DNA of 33,169 nt from Gemmatimonadota bacterium. GTDB lineage: Bacteria > JAAXHH01. A program made the translations under genes and the position numbers. Numbering within the stretch: the first letter of the stretch is position 1; every line of letters starts with the position of its first letter. The stretch spans positions 1 through 33,169 of the forward strand of contig VXWP01000084.1 of assembly GCA_009835325.1 (NCBI GenBank), in the 5' to 3' direction. This document shows, in pieces, positions 1-8,217 of the stretch. The notes beneath the pieces were generated by a model. It was not told where the DNA came from. It worked only from the letters and a program-made list of their open reading frames with translations, and searched no databases.

Positions 1-1
1 G

Positions 2-568
2 CAGAAACCCCACCCGCCCCTGTCCGTGCCCGTGATCATGCGAGATTCGGCCGGGACCCGCATCGCGGGCCAGAAGGGCTATTCTCCCTTCAGTCACCAC
101 ATGGTCGCCGCGAACGTGCTGGCGAACCACTGGGAGACCTACGCAAATGGCGCGCAATCCGCCGGACAGGAGCCGGACCGGCGCAAGTGGAAGATCTCCC
201 GCAACATCTTCGTGGCGGAGACGACAAAGGAAGCCCGCGAAAGGGCGCGGAACAATTCCCTGGGCAAATGCCTGGATTACATCATGAAGCTCACGGACCT
301 CGGACCGGGACGGGCGTTCTGGAAACGGGACCTGGACATGCCCGACTCCGAATGCACCCTGGACTACATGATGGACGAGCAGGTCATCGCCGGCGACCCC
401 GATGAGTGCGTGCGGCAGCTGCACCGCATGATGGAGGAGACGGGCGAATTCGGCACATTCATCATGACCGCCCACGACTGGGACGACCGGGAGGCCTGGA
501 TCAACAGCCTGGAACTGTTCGCGAAAGAAGTCATGCCTCGGTTCAACCGGTCGCTGGGCTACGCCTGA
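2..568 (+). CDS. LLM-class flavin-dependent oxidoreductase, C-terminal part (cut by window start)
   Basis: The open frame continues to the left window edge, so the N-terminal half is missing; the 188 or so residues present are the C-terminal part of a luciferase-like (bacterial luciferase/SsuD-type TIM barrel) flavin-dependent monooxygenase. The assignment rests on close similarity by eye to the complete gene next door at 744-1808. Both share QxPHPP at the left edge, RNNSLG, DMPDSEC-LDYM/LM, GDxDE and DWDD near the C-terminus, ending in EVMPRF/EVMPRM. A GTG at 26 and an ATG at 38 are internal codons, because homology to the neighbour continues upstream of both. The family uses reduced FMN (or F420) to oxygenate or reduce small organic substrates; the substrate cannot be read from sequence. 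The two genes look like a tandem duplication that has since diverged. Confidence 0.88.
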   Translation, partial: QKPHPPLSVPVIMRDSAGTRIAGQKGYSPFSHHMVAANVLANHWETYANGAQSAGQEPDRRKWKISRNIFVAETTKEARERARNNSLGKCLDYIMKLTDLGPGRAFWKRDLDMPDSECTLDYMMDEQVIAGDPDECVRQLHRMMEETGEFGTFIMTAHDWDDREAWINSLELFAKEVMPRFNRSLGYA

Positions 569-589
569 GTTTGCCGGGCGGCTTTTGCG

Positions 590-708
590 GGGATGTGCGC
601 GGTAGGGATGTACGCGGTCCAGTGTATACCTCGTGTTAGTGTATTCCACGGGTGAAGTGTATACCGCGAGCGAAGCATTTACCGCGGGCTAGTGTATACA
701 ATGTAGAC
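590..708. repeat. Array of about seven degenerate 15-18 bp tandem repeats
   Basis: Units begin at about 590, 605, 621, 638, 656, 674 and 691. The best-conserved ones read AGTGTATACC followed by a CG-rich tail such as GCGAGCGA; the first two read GGGATGTRCGCGGT. Spacing is 15, 16, 17, 18, 18 and 17 bp. Three units contain the palindrome GTATAC. The array fills most of the 175 bp between the two LLM oxidoreductase genes and ends 35 bp before the second start codon. It could be a set of regulator-binding sites, a duplication scar, or both. No unique spacers separate the units, so it is not a CRISPR. Confidence 0.7.
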
Positions 709-743
709 ACAACGAGAATCAATACCACATTTCGGAGCCCAAT

Positions 744-1808
744 ATGAACTACGGCATGTTCATCATGCCCTTCCACGACCCGGTCAAACCTGCGGCGCAG
801 TGCCACGACGAGGACCTTGAGCTCATCGTGCGCTGCGAGGAACTGGGATTCACCGAGTTCTGGATCGGCGAGCACCACACCATGAAGTACGAGAACATCG
901 TCCTGCCCGAGGCCTTCATCGGCAAGGCCCTGGCCATGACCCACTCCATCCGGCTCGGTACCGCGCCCACCTGCCTGCCCTATCACCACCCCGCCCACGT
1001 GGCCAGCCGGCTGGCCTTCATGGACCAGCTCTCCCACGGGCGGCTGAACCTGTGCTTCGGCCCTGGCAGCGTGACGACGGACCTGGAGCTTTACAAGATC
1101 GATCCTAAACTCAACAGCGCCATGGCCGCCGAATCGGCCGAGATGATCCTGCAGATCTGGAGCCAGGACCCGCCCTATCACCTGAAAGGCCGCTTCTGGG
1201 AGATCGACCTGGAAGAAAACGTGGACCGCGACACGCTGATCGGCTACATCCACAAGCCCCTGCAGCAGCCCCATCCGCCCATATGCGCCCCGGGGATGAG
1301 CATGAACTCCTCCACCATGAAGCTCGCGGGCGAGAAGGGCTGGTTTCCCATCAGCGCGAACATATCCCCGGGCAACGTCGTGGCCGACAACTGGCGGGTG
1401 TACGAGCAGGCGGCCCTTGAAGCCGGACGTACGCCGGACCGCAAGGACTGGCGCGTCTCCCGCAGCATCTTCCTCGCGGACAGCAAGGAGGAAGCGGCGC
1501 GGAAAGTACGCAACAATTCCCTGGGACGGGGCTTCGAATACCTCGGCGGCCTCTTCGACCAGGGGCTGGGCCGGAAGATGCTCAAGCGGGACCCGGACAT
1601 GCCCGATTCGGAATGCAACCTGGACTACCTGATGACGGAACAGATCATCCACGGCGACGTGGACGAGGTCGTCCGGCGGCTGGACCTGTTGCGGGAGGAG
1701 ACCGGCGATTTCGGCACGCTGATCCTCATGGGGTACGACTGGGACGACAAGGATTCCTGGCTCCGCAGCATGGACCTCTTCGTCCGCGAAGTGATGCCGC
1801 GCATGTAA
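744..1808 (+). CDS. LLM-class flavin-dependent oxidoreductase
   Basis: This 354-residue protein is a full-length luciferase-like monooxygenase-family TIM barrel. The N-terminus (MNYGMFIMPFHDP) and the segment with EELGFTEFWIGEHH at about residues 31-46 are typical of the LLM class, where the latter lies near the flavin. The middle contains the usual loop with GRLNLCFGPGS. The C-terminal half matches the truncated gene at 2-568. The start is supported by GGAG at 734-737, six bases before the ATG. The enzyme is expected to be cytoplasmic and to use a flavin cofactor; the substrate is unknown. It is followed after 55 bp by a creatininase-family hydrolase, which suggests joint action on a heterocyclic or amide-containing compound, but that is inference. 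A large open frame on the opposite strand is a GC-rich shadow. Confidence 0.92.
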   Translation: MNYGMFIMPFHDPVKPAAQCHDEDLELIVRCEELGFTEFWIGEHHTMKYENIVLPEAFIGKALAMTHSIRLGTAPTCLPYHHPAHVASRLAFMDQLSHGRLNLCFGPGSVTTDLELYKIDPKLNSAMAAESAEMILQIWSQDPPYHLKGRFWEIDLEENVDRDTLIGYIHKPLQQPHPPICAPGMSMNSSTMKLAGEKGWFPISANISPGNVVADNWRVYEQAALEAGRTPDRKDWRVSRSIFLADSKEEAARKVRNNSLGRGFEYLGGLFDQGLGRKMLKRDPDMPDSECNLDYLMTEQIIHGDVDEVVRRLDLLREETGDFGTLILMGYDWDDKDSWLRSMDLFVREVMPRM

Positions 1809-1814
1809 AACTGT

Positions 1815-1852
1815 GCACGACGCCGCACCGCCAGCACGACGCCGCACCGCCA
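1815..1852. repeat. Perfect 19-bp tandem duplication in the intercistronic spacer
   Basis: GCACGACGCCGCACCGCCA occurs at 1815-1833 and again at 1834-1852 with no mismatch. It sits between the LLM oxidoreductase stop and the creatininase ribosome-binding site at 1853-1858. A perfect copy pair in non-coding DNA points to recent replication slippage. It makes an upstream GTG at 1813 open in frame, but that start is not favoured. Confidence 0.9.
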
Positions 1853-1863
1853 AAGGAGCACCC

Positions 1864-2670
1864 ATGAAGGGTCCACGCCTCCCCTACCGCTACGATCACT
1901 ACACCTGGGTCGAACTGAAGGAGAAAGTCGAGGACCAGCCCGCCGTCATCCTGCCCGTCGGGTCCACGGAGGACCACGGCTACCACATGCCCCTGGACGT
2001 GGACACGTTCCTGGTGAGCAGCGTGTGCGAAGGCGCCGCGAAGCTCATCCCGGACGAAGTGCTGATCCTGCCGGCCCTGCCCTACGGGTTCGAGGACCAT
2101 CACATGGACTTCCCCGGGACGATCACCGTGCGGGACGACCACCTGCAGGACTTCGTCGTGGACATCACCCGGAGCGTGGCCCACCACGGCTTCCGGAAGA
2201 TCCTCATCGTCAACGGCCACGGTTCCAACGCCACCATCCTGGAGACGGCCTCGCGCCGGACGGTCATCGAGACGGACGCCCACTGCGGGACGCTTAACTG
2301 GTGGAGCGTGGCGCAGTCGAAACTCTGGGAAATCGGCGACTCCGAACTCCAGTCCCACGCCGACGAGATCGAGACCTCGGTCTACCGCTACCTCAACGAC
2401 GACGCGATCCAGATGGACAAGGCGGTGCGGGAGGTGAAGATCCCCGTGTCCAAGTACTACTGGCGCGGCTGGATCCGCGGCAAGGGCGCCTCTCCCCTGC
2501 GCATGATGGACCAGTGGTCCCGGATCTCCGACTCCGGCGTCATCGGCGATGCCACCGTCGCCACCGTGGAGAAGGGCGAGGAACTCTACCGTGCGGCCTC
2601 GGAGGAACTGGCCGGCCTGATCCAGGAATTCCGCGCACTGCCCATCGAGCCCCGGGTGGACCGGCACTGA
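1864..2670 (+). CDS. Creatininase-family metal-dependent amidohydrolase
   Basis: This 268-residue protein has the creatininase fold signatures: PVGSTEDHG at residues 31-39 (Glu36 and His38 as likely metal ligands), LDVDT at 44-48, VNGHGSN at 116-122 (His119), and HADEIETS at 165-172. The length is normal for the family. Members hydrolyse cyclic or linear amide bonds using two divalent metals (creatininase, FAPy deformylase, MftE-type peptidases); which activity applies here cannot be told. The start at 1864 is chosen because AAGGAG at 1853-1858 lies five bases upstream. The open frame reaches further back to a GTG at 1813, but that stretch is simply the 19-bp duplication. It probably shares a transcript with the LLM oxidoreductase upstream and the phosphatase 31 bp downstream. 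Confidence 0.9.
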   Translation: MKGPRLPYRYDHYTWVELKEKVEDQPAVILPVGSTEDHGYHMPLDVDTFLVSSVCEGAAKLIPDEVLILPALPYGFEDHHMDFPGTITVRDDHLQDFVVDITRSVAHHGFRKILIVNGHGSNATILETASRRTVIETDAHCGTLNWWSVAQSKLWEIGDSELQSHADEIETSVYRYLNDDAIQMDKAVREVKIPVSKYYWRGWIRGKGASPLRMMDQWSRISDSGVIGDATVATVEKGEELYRAASEELAGLIQEFRALPIEPRVDRH

Positions 2671-2701
2671 CGGCTTGCCCAACCCCCTGGAGTACCCTTT
2701 C

Positions 2702-4750
2702 ATGAAGCGCGCTGCACGCACAGCTGCACGCATGGCCGTACGATTCAGGCACGCCGTTTTGCGGACGCTGAAGCGGCTGGCCCCGGATACCTGGACGAAG
2801 CGCTGTATCTACGCGGGACTGGTCACGGCGGCCGGGGTCTTCCTGGTCCTGGGCACGTGGCAGGGTGTGGTCACCTGGCTCGGCTGGCCGGCGATCGCCC
2901 TCCTGGCCGCCGGTATTTTCTACTACACGTGGAAGGCCTTTTCGTGGCTGCGGGACCATTTGCTGTGGAAAGTCCGGAATCGCATCATCGTCGTTTTCCT
3001 CTTCGCCGGCATCGCGCCCCTGTGTATCGCCTCTTCGATCAGCATACTCGTCGGATGGCTCTGGATCGGGACCCTGGGGACCAACCTGGTCACCCGTCAT
3101 ATCGAAGAGACCGTCGACCGGCTCGATCATATACCGGTCGATATGCAACTGACCCTGCTGAGGACGGCTTCGGAGGACGGACAGCCTTTCGCCGGGATCG
3201 TGGACGAGATCCTGCGGGACAATCCGGACCTTACTGGCCTGTCGATCAGTGTGTTCGAGGATGGCCGCCCGGTGCTTGCTTCCGCCCCCTTCGATACGCC
3301 CGAACCCCTCCCGGACTGGCTGCTCCGGGAAGACCATTTCGCCGAAGTCGTATTCGACAGCCTGTCCGACGGCCTCTCCGCGCTGTCCTTCCGCGCCGGC
3401 ACCGCGATCGAAATCCGCGGACGGAACCTGTACGTCCTCTCCTACAAGCCGCTGGGGGATGATTACCGGACGAAGATATGGGAAGAACTGGGCACGCAGG
3501 TCGCGTTTCGGTCGGGACCGGTCGATTTCGAAGAGGTCATCGTCTATGAATCTCCACCTTCGGAAGTGGAGAGGTCGCGGTTGCCGCTCCTGGGGGCGCT
3601 TCACGTGCCGTGGGCCGCTTCATTCTCCGTCAGGTCCTGGAATTCGGGGGCGCGGAACGTGGCGATCCTGGGCCTGGATCTCGATCCGGCGCACATTTTC
3701 GAAGCGACCGTTACCGGTGACATGCTGCTATCTGGATTCCCTCCGCTGTTTTTCGTCGTCATCGTCCTGTGCGCGGTATTCGTAGGCTTCGAGCTGATCT
3801 CGTTCATGATCGGGCTGCTCGTTTCGCGGAGGATTACCACGGCGGTGCGCGGGCTGTACGAGGGCACGGAAGCCATCCGCGCCGGCAGGACGGACTTCCG
3901 CGTGGAAGAAAAGGCGCGGGATCAGCTGGGCGAACTTGGCCGTTCCTTCAACACCATGGCACGGAGCATCGAGATGCTGATGGATGAAGAAAGAGAAAAG
4001 GAACGGATCGAAACGGAACTTTCCATGGCCCGGGAGGTGCAGGCCCGTTTCATACCCAACGTGCCGCCGCAGCGGGGTCCCCTTGAACTGGCCGGCGCCT
4101 GGATCCCCGCCCGCACGGTCAGCGGCGACTACTACGACTTCATCGAACACCGGGACCGGATGCTGGATATCGTGGTCGGCGACATCTCGGGCAAGGGCAT
4201 ATCGGCGGCGCTCATGATGGCCGGTCTGCAGGCGTCGCTGCGGTCCCAGGCGCTGGATCCCGCGCTGGAAGGAAGCCCGGACCGGCTGTCCAGGCTGATG
4301 TCCCGCCTCAACGTCTACCTGTGCCACAGCACGGCGCCGGATCGATTCGCCACGGTGTTCATCTGCAGTTACCACGTGGAGACGTCCCGGCTCAATTACT
4401 GCTGCGCCGGCCACAATCCACCCCTGCTGCTGCGCAACGGCAGCGACAATGTGGCGCTGCTCGAGAGCGGCGGTTACCCGATCGGGTTATTTCCGGAGGC
4501 GGAATACGAAGATTCCTCGGTCAGCGTCGATCCGGGGGATCTCTTCGCGGTCTATACCGATGGCATCACGGATGCGCTCAACCGGGAGGAAGAGGACTTC
4601 GGGGAAGCGCGTCTCCGCCGGGTCCTTTCGCGGAACCGCGACCGGACCAGCGAGGAGATTCTGGAGCGGGTCCTCGCCTCCGTCCGCGACTTCTCCCACG
4701 GCGTGGAACAATTCGACGACCAGACCGCCGTCATCGGCCGGGTGCGCTAA
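2702..4750 (+). CDS. Membrane-bound SpoIIE/RsbU-type PP2C phosphatase with HAMP domain
   Basis: This 682-residue signalling protein has hydrophobic segments at about residues 35-50, 62-77 and 94-123, then an extracytoplasmic sensor region of roughly 220 residues, then another transmembrane stretch (FFVVIVLCAVFVGFELI). A HAMP linker follows (RRITTAVRGLYEGTEAI onward), then a short coiled coil and a C-terminal PPM/SpoIIE phosphatase domain. Its metal-binding and catalytic motifs are present: SGDYYDF, GDISGKGISAALMMA, CAGHNPPLLL, YTDGITDA and DDQTAVIG. Such proteins dephosphorylate STAS-type anti-anti-sigma proteins in partner-switching stress control, here probably gated by an external signal. 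No STAS or anti-sigma partner is visible in the window. The ATG at 2702 is preferred over an in-frame TTG at 2675, since GGAG at 2689-2692 lies nine bases upstream. Its stop is 7 bp from the convergent helicase gene. Confidence 0.92.
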   Translation: MKRAARTAARMAVRFRHAVLRTLKRLAPDTWTKRCIYAGLVTAAGVFLVLGTWQGVVTWLGWPAIALLAAGIFYYTWKAFSWLRDHLLWKVRNRIIVVFLFAGIAPLCIASSISILVGWLWIGTLGTNLVTRHIEETVDRLDHIPVDMQLTLLRTASEDGQPFAGIVDEILRDNPDLTGLSISVFEDGRPVLASAPFDTPEPLPDWLLREDHFAEVVFDSLSDGLSALSFRAGTAIEIRGRNLYVLSYKPLGDDYRTKIWEELGTQVAFRSGPVDFEEVIVYESPPSEVERSRLPLLGALHVPWAASFSVRSWNSGARNVAILGLDLDPAHIFEATVTGDMLLSGFPPLFFVVIVLCAVFVGFELISFMIGLLVSRRITTAVRGLYEGTEAIRAGRTDFRVEEKARDQLGELGRSFNTMARSIEMLMDEEREKERIETELSMAREVQARFIPNVPPQRGPLELAGAWIPARTVSGDYYDFIEHRDRMLDIVVGDISGKGISAALMMAGLQASLRSQALDPALEGSPDRLSRLMSRLNVYLCHSTAPDRFATVFICSYHVETSRLNYCCAGHNPPLLLRNGSDNVALLESGGYPIGLFPEAEYEDSSVSVDPGDLFAVYTDGITDALNREEEDFGEARLRRVLSRNRDRTSEEILERVLASVRDFSHGVEQFDDQTAVIGRVR

Positions 4751-4757
4751 GCGGTCG

Positions 4758-7700
4758 TCAATCCAGCCCGTAGGCGTATTGCTCCAGCCGGCAGAACACA
4801 TTGACCAGACGCATCTGTTCCACCGTCCGGCACGGGGCCTCCAGCAGCCGCGGATTGAGGACGACGATGGCCAGGCACTGCGCCCGGGAGACAGCCACGT
4901 TGAGCCGGTTCCGGCTGTACAGGAACTCCATGTGCCTGGGCAGGTCCTCGGCCGTGGACGTCACCATGGAGACGAGCACCACGGGCGCCTCCTGCCCCTG
5001 GAACTTGTCTACTGTGCCAACCCGTGCGCCATCGGGCAGAGCCGACCGCAGGTGGTTGACTTGCACGTTGTAGGGCGAGACCACCAGGATGTCCGCCTTG
5101 GTCAGCGATCGGGTCCCGCCTCGGCCGTCCGCGAAGGACTGCCCCAGCAGTTCTTCGTAGCAGGCCCTGACGATTTTCCCCTCCGCCTCGTTTTTCTGGG
5201 AGCATCCCCCGTGATCCGCCGCGATCATGACGATGCCCTCTTCGGGAAGTTCCGTTTTTTCCAGCAACAGCCTGCGACGGGTGGTTTCGGCATGATTCGC
5301 CAGCCTTCCGTCGTAGAAGGCATCGGAAACGAACCGGCAGATACTCGGCTTGAGGCGCCAGGTCGTCCCCAGGAAGATCCCGCGGTCGGGCGGTATGGTA
5401 TCCCGGCCCTGCAGAAGGTATTCCAGGACCGACATGCCGGCCTCGCCCGGATGAGTGCCTTTCATAGGTTGCCCCAGCTGCATCTGGTCACCCACCAGGA
5501 CGATGTTCTCGGTCGACGAGGACATGCCCACGACGTTGGCGGTCGACACCTGTCCCGCTTCGTCGATGAAGAGGTAGTCCAGGCGGTCGACGAGACTTGG
5601 GTCGGAAAACAGCCACGCCGTCCCGGCGTAGAGGTCCGCGTCGCTTCTGATGTCCCCTATTTTGTCGACATTCGTTACGAAATCTCCTTTGAAAACGCTG
5701 TCCGGGTTGCCCCCGCTGCTCTTCTTGATACCCCGGAACGACACGCCCCGGTCCCGCGCAACTTCGACGACCATATCCAACAGGTTGTGGATGGCCTGGT
5801 GCGCATTGGACGTAATGCCGACTTTGTGCCCTCTCTCGATCAGCGCGACGATGAGATGACCACTCGTGTAGGTTTTGCCGGCACCGGGCGGTCCCTGGAT
5901 GAAGAGATAGCTGTCGTCGAGATGCGCCACGGCATCCAGATAACCGTCAATCCCTTCGCGGCCGGGCTCGACGATCGGCGCACCCGGGGGGCGTCCCTTG
6001 ATCCGCGGGACCGCCCGGCGAAGCAGATCGGTGGCGGCACGCGGGGTCTTCGCGTCCCGGATGAATCGATCCGCATGGCGGTAGATCCCCGCCCGGATGA
6101 CCTTCGCGTCCACCGGTCCTCCGGGGCCGATCGAAGAACCCGCGGGCAACGGCTGCACGCTCGGTCCCTGCCTGACCCGGACGATCCCTTTTGATTCGTT
6201 GATTTCCTGGATCGTGCCGGCTCTGTCCATGGTCTGCGCATCCGAGACCTGGTCGCCGGTCTTGAGCTTGAAGTCCTGGGGCGGGAACCGGAATGTGTAT
6301 ACCATCGATCTCTTGTCCTGGACGGGTGGCTCCCCCGACTTTTCCAATCCCCCCAGACACTCCACGTCCTCGATGAGTTCGTCCGTCGTCTTGTCGCGGC
6401 GTTCAAAGGCGGCCCACCATTCAGGTTTGGCCTCCCGGTTGTGGAATTCCAACAGGTCCGCGACGCGCCGGCCGTCCGCCGGTGGGTCCTCCTCGAAAAC
6501 GCCCAACCTGCGCTGGTATTCCTCGTACTCGATCTCCCAGTCCTTGCGCCCGGGCGTCGCAGATGTTGCTGCAGCGGCCTCTCCGCCGCTTTCGTCTCCG
6601 CCGCTTTCGTCTCCGCCGCTATCGTGCCCGGCGAACCAGGACGTGTGGGCCGGACGGAGCGACACCAGCCAGTCGCGCAACTTCCACGTTGAAACGCAGT
6701 CTTCTTTGTTGTACTCGGCGATTTGCCGCAGGAGATCGTCATCGCCAGCCTCCTGCCAGCGGTTGTATACGACGACACTCTCTTCGGCCGTCGCCACCTC
6801 CCCGCTCCGTTTCATGTAAAAGGTCTCGAGGTTCTTCAGCGAGTAACGCGGCTCGGAGGTCCGGATGCTCTCCCGCACGACCAGGTAGAGGTCGACGAAC
6901 CGATTCCGCCGCAGCAGGTTGTCGAGTTGTTCCTCGCAGGTCCCGTAGCGGCCCGCCAGCCGTTTCAGGGCCGTGGTCTCGTAGTGGTTGTAGTGGTAGA
7001 TATAGGCCGAGGGATACTGCCTCAGGTGTACGTCCAGAAAGGCCATGAAATCCTCGAAGGCCTTCTTCTCCTCCACGTGGTCATGGGCCCAGAAGGCCTT
7101 GAAGGCCGGCTGGTCATCCGTCACGGCGACCACGCCGAAGAGGTATTCCAGGCCGTTGGGATACAGCGGATCGCCTTCCATGTCGAAGAACAGGTCGCCC
7201 CGGTCCGGCCTGGGCAGCCGCGACAGTCCCTTCCCTGCATCGAAGACGAGTCGTTCCCACGCGTCATTTCCCGTCTTCGCCTTTTCGTACTGCAATGCGG
7301 CCTGGGCGCGAAGCCGCCCGAGTCCCTCCTGACTTGTATCGGTAATCTGCCGGTCGGCATCCAGTTTGGCCAGATCGGACAGCGTGTTGATGCCGGCGTT
7401 TCTCAGTGCGGCGATCTGGGTCTTGCGGATGTTTGCGACGCGGGACAGATGGTCGTCCTCTTCCCAGCGACGGGCGCAGAGGTCGCGCCAGTGGCAGTAC
7501 GTGCAATGTGCGCAGGGATCGGGATTCGTATCGGAGGGAGGACCCGCGATCCACGCCTCGAAGCGCCGGCGCGCCAGGGCATAGTAGTAGTAGAAATCAT
7601 CCACCCTGAAACACGCTTTCTTCCCGTCTCCCTGCAGCAGATACATGTATTCGGCCCGCAGTTCCTGCATTCCTTCCAGCAGGTCGGTGTATACGCAGAG

Positions 7701-8141
7701 TTGAATGAGGTGTTTCGGCGCTGCCTTTCTGGCGAGCTTGGTATCCAGTACCTCGTAACTGAAATCTCCAAGCGCGGACGGCCGGGGACAACGGACCAGG
7801 AAATCGGCGTCGCCGCGCCAGGGCTTCCGGTGGAGCACTGCCTGGAAGATGACGTCCACGCCCCTTTCCATGGCCGACCGGGTCGCGGCCACCCGGTCCT
7901 GAAGCGATCGGTCACGATCTATTTCGACAATGTCCCGGCCTTCGGTCCGCAGCCGTTCCAGGTAGGCTTTCTCGTGCTCCAGGCCCTTGCGCTGCAACAA
8001 CGCCATAGTCTCATTGGATTCCGCCTTCTCGAGGTCTTCCTCCAGGCTTCGAATATCGAGATAGGTCGCGTGGCGGCAGCCCAGGTAGTTGACCAGGTCC
8101 GTTGCGGAAAACCGGCAGCCTCCGTCCTCGGTTCGTTGCAT
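4758..8141 (-). CDS. TM0106-family nuclease-helicase: RecB/Cas4-like nuclease + DEDD exonuclease + SF1 helicase
   Basis: This 1127-residue protein has three enzymatic modules. Residues 1-232 form a Cas4/RecB-type PD-(D/E)XK nuclease: GDAD at 110-113, Glu130, DTK at 133-135, and the QLCVY motif at 147-151. They are framed by Cys22 and a Cys210/213/216/222 cluster that probably binds 4Fe-4S as in AddB and Cas4. Residues about 315-490 resemble an RNase H-like DEDD exonuclease (FDMEGD at 319-324, Tyr477, Asp481). Residues about 735-1105 form an SF1 Dna2/Upf1-like helicase with Walker A QGPPGAGKT (749-757), DEAG (860-863), GDQMQLGQP, VDKFQGQE and NVAVSRA. A Ser-Gly-Asp-Glu-rich linker near 507-522 is encoded by tandem repeats. 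Expected roles are end processing, repair, or defence. The ribosome-binding site is weak (GGGAG about 13 bases upstream). Confidence 0.9.
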   Translation of the reverse strand: MQRTEDGGCRFSATDLVNYLGCRHATYLDIRSLEEDLEKAESNETMALLQRKGLEHEKAYLERLRTEGRDIVEIDRDRSLQDRVAATRSAMERGVDVIFQAVLHRKPWRGDADFLVRCPRPSALGDFSYEVLDTKLARKAAPKHLIQLCVYTDLLEGMQELRAEYMYLLQGDGKKACFRVDDFYYYYALARRRFEAWIAGPPSDTNPDPCAHCTYCHWRDLCARRWEEDDHLSRVANIRKTQIAALRNAGINTLSDLAKLDADRQITDTSQEGLGRLRAQAALQYEKAKTGNDAWERLVFDAGKGLSRLPRPDRGDLFFDMEGDPLYPNGLEYLFGVVAVTDDQPAFKAFWAHDHVEEKKAFEDFMAFLDVHLRQYPSAYIYHYNHYETTALKRLAGRYGTCEEQLDNLLRRNRFVDLYLVVRESIRTSEPRYSLKNLETFYMKRSGEVATAEESVVVYNRWQEAGDDDLLRQIAEYNKEDCVSTWKLRDWLVSLRPAHTSWFAGHDSGGDESGGDESGGEAAAATSATPGRKDWEIEYEEYQRRLGVFEEDPPADGRRVADLLEFHNREAKPEWWAAFERRDKTTDELIEDVECLGGLEKSGEPPVQDKRSMVYTFRFPPQDFKLKTGDQVSDAQTMDRAGTIQEINESKGIVRVRQGPSVQPLPAGSSIGPGGPVDAKVIRAGIYRHADRFIRDAKTPRAATDLLRRAVPRIKGRPPGAPIVEPGREGIDGYLDAVAHLDDSYLFIQGPPGAGKTYTSGHLIVALIERGHKVGITSNAHQAIHNLLDMVVEVARDRGVSFRGIKKSSGGNPDSVFKGDFVTNVDKIGDIRSDADLYAGTAWLFSDPSLVDRLDYLFIDEAGQVSTANVVGMSSSTENIVLVGDQMQLGQPMKGTHPGEAGMSVLEYLLQGRDTIPPDRGIFLGTTWRLKPSICRFVSDAFYDGRLANHAETTRRRLLLEKTELPEEGIVMIAADHGGCSQKNEAEGKIVRACYEELLGQSFADGRGGTRSLTKADILVVSPYNVQVNHLRSALPDGARVGTVDKFQGQEAPVVLVSMVTSTAEDLPRHMEFLYSRNRLNVAVSRAQCLAIVVLNPRLLEAPCRTVEQMRLVNVFCRLEQYAYGLD
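6581..6625. repeat. Three tandem 15-bp units coding the linker of the nuclease-helicase
   Basis: CTCCGCCGCTTTCGT occurs at 6581-6595 and 6596-6610, and with one change (A for T) at 6611-6625. On the coding (minus) strand it yields a DESGG-type pentapeptide repeat at about residues 507-521, between the exonuclease and helicase modules. Each unit is in frame, so gain or loss by slippage would only change linker length. Confidence 0.9.
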
Positions 8142-8179
8142 GGAAGGGTACGTCTCCCGATGTTATTTGCTAGAATTCA

Positions 8180-8215
8180 GCTGGATGATTCGACCAATAA
8201 GAGAACCGATCCAGC
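8180..8215 (-). other. Imperfect RNA hairpin between the operon end and the nuclease-helicase gene
   Basis: On the minus strand GCTGGAT-C-GGTTC can pair with GAATC-ATCCAGC. This gives about 12 base pairs (one G-U) with a bulged C and an 11-nt loop, starting 3 nt after the stop of the SpeE-like gene. No run of U follows, so it is not a classical intrinsic terminator. It could stabilise or process the operon 3' end. Confidence 0.35.
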
Positions 8216-8217
8216 AT

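Noticed and set aside
590-708. CRISPR array
   Set aside because: Units are only 15-18 bp and directly abut each other without unique spacers; no cas gene is present. The Cas4-like domain at 4758-8141 belongs to a stand-alone helicase fusion.
636-1865. A 409-codon open frame on the minus strand over the second LLM gene
   Set aside because: It is antisense to a clear LLM-family gene, its product has no recognisable motif, and its end with repeated RGIH-type residues is simply the translation of the intergenic repeat array.
8142-8217. A promoter for the nuclease-helicase gene (TTGGTC ... TAGCAAAT on the minus strand)
   Set aside because: Both boxes are poor matches, and the gene could be read through from the upstream operon. 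Not strong enough to list.
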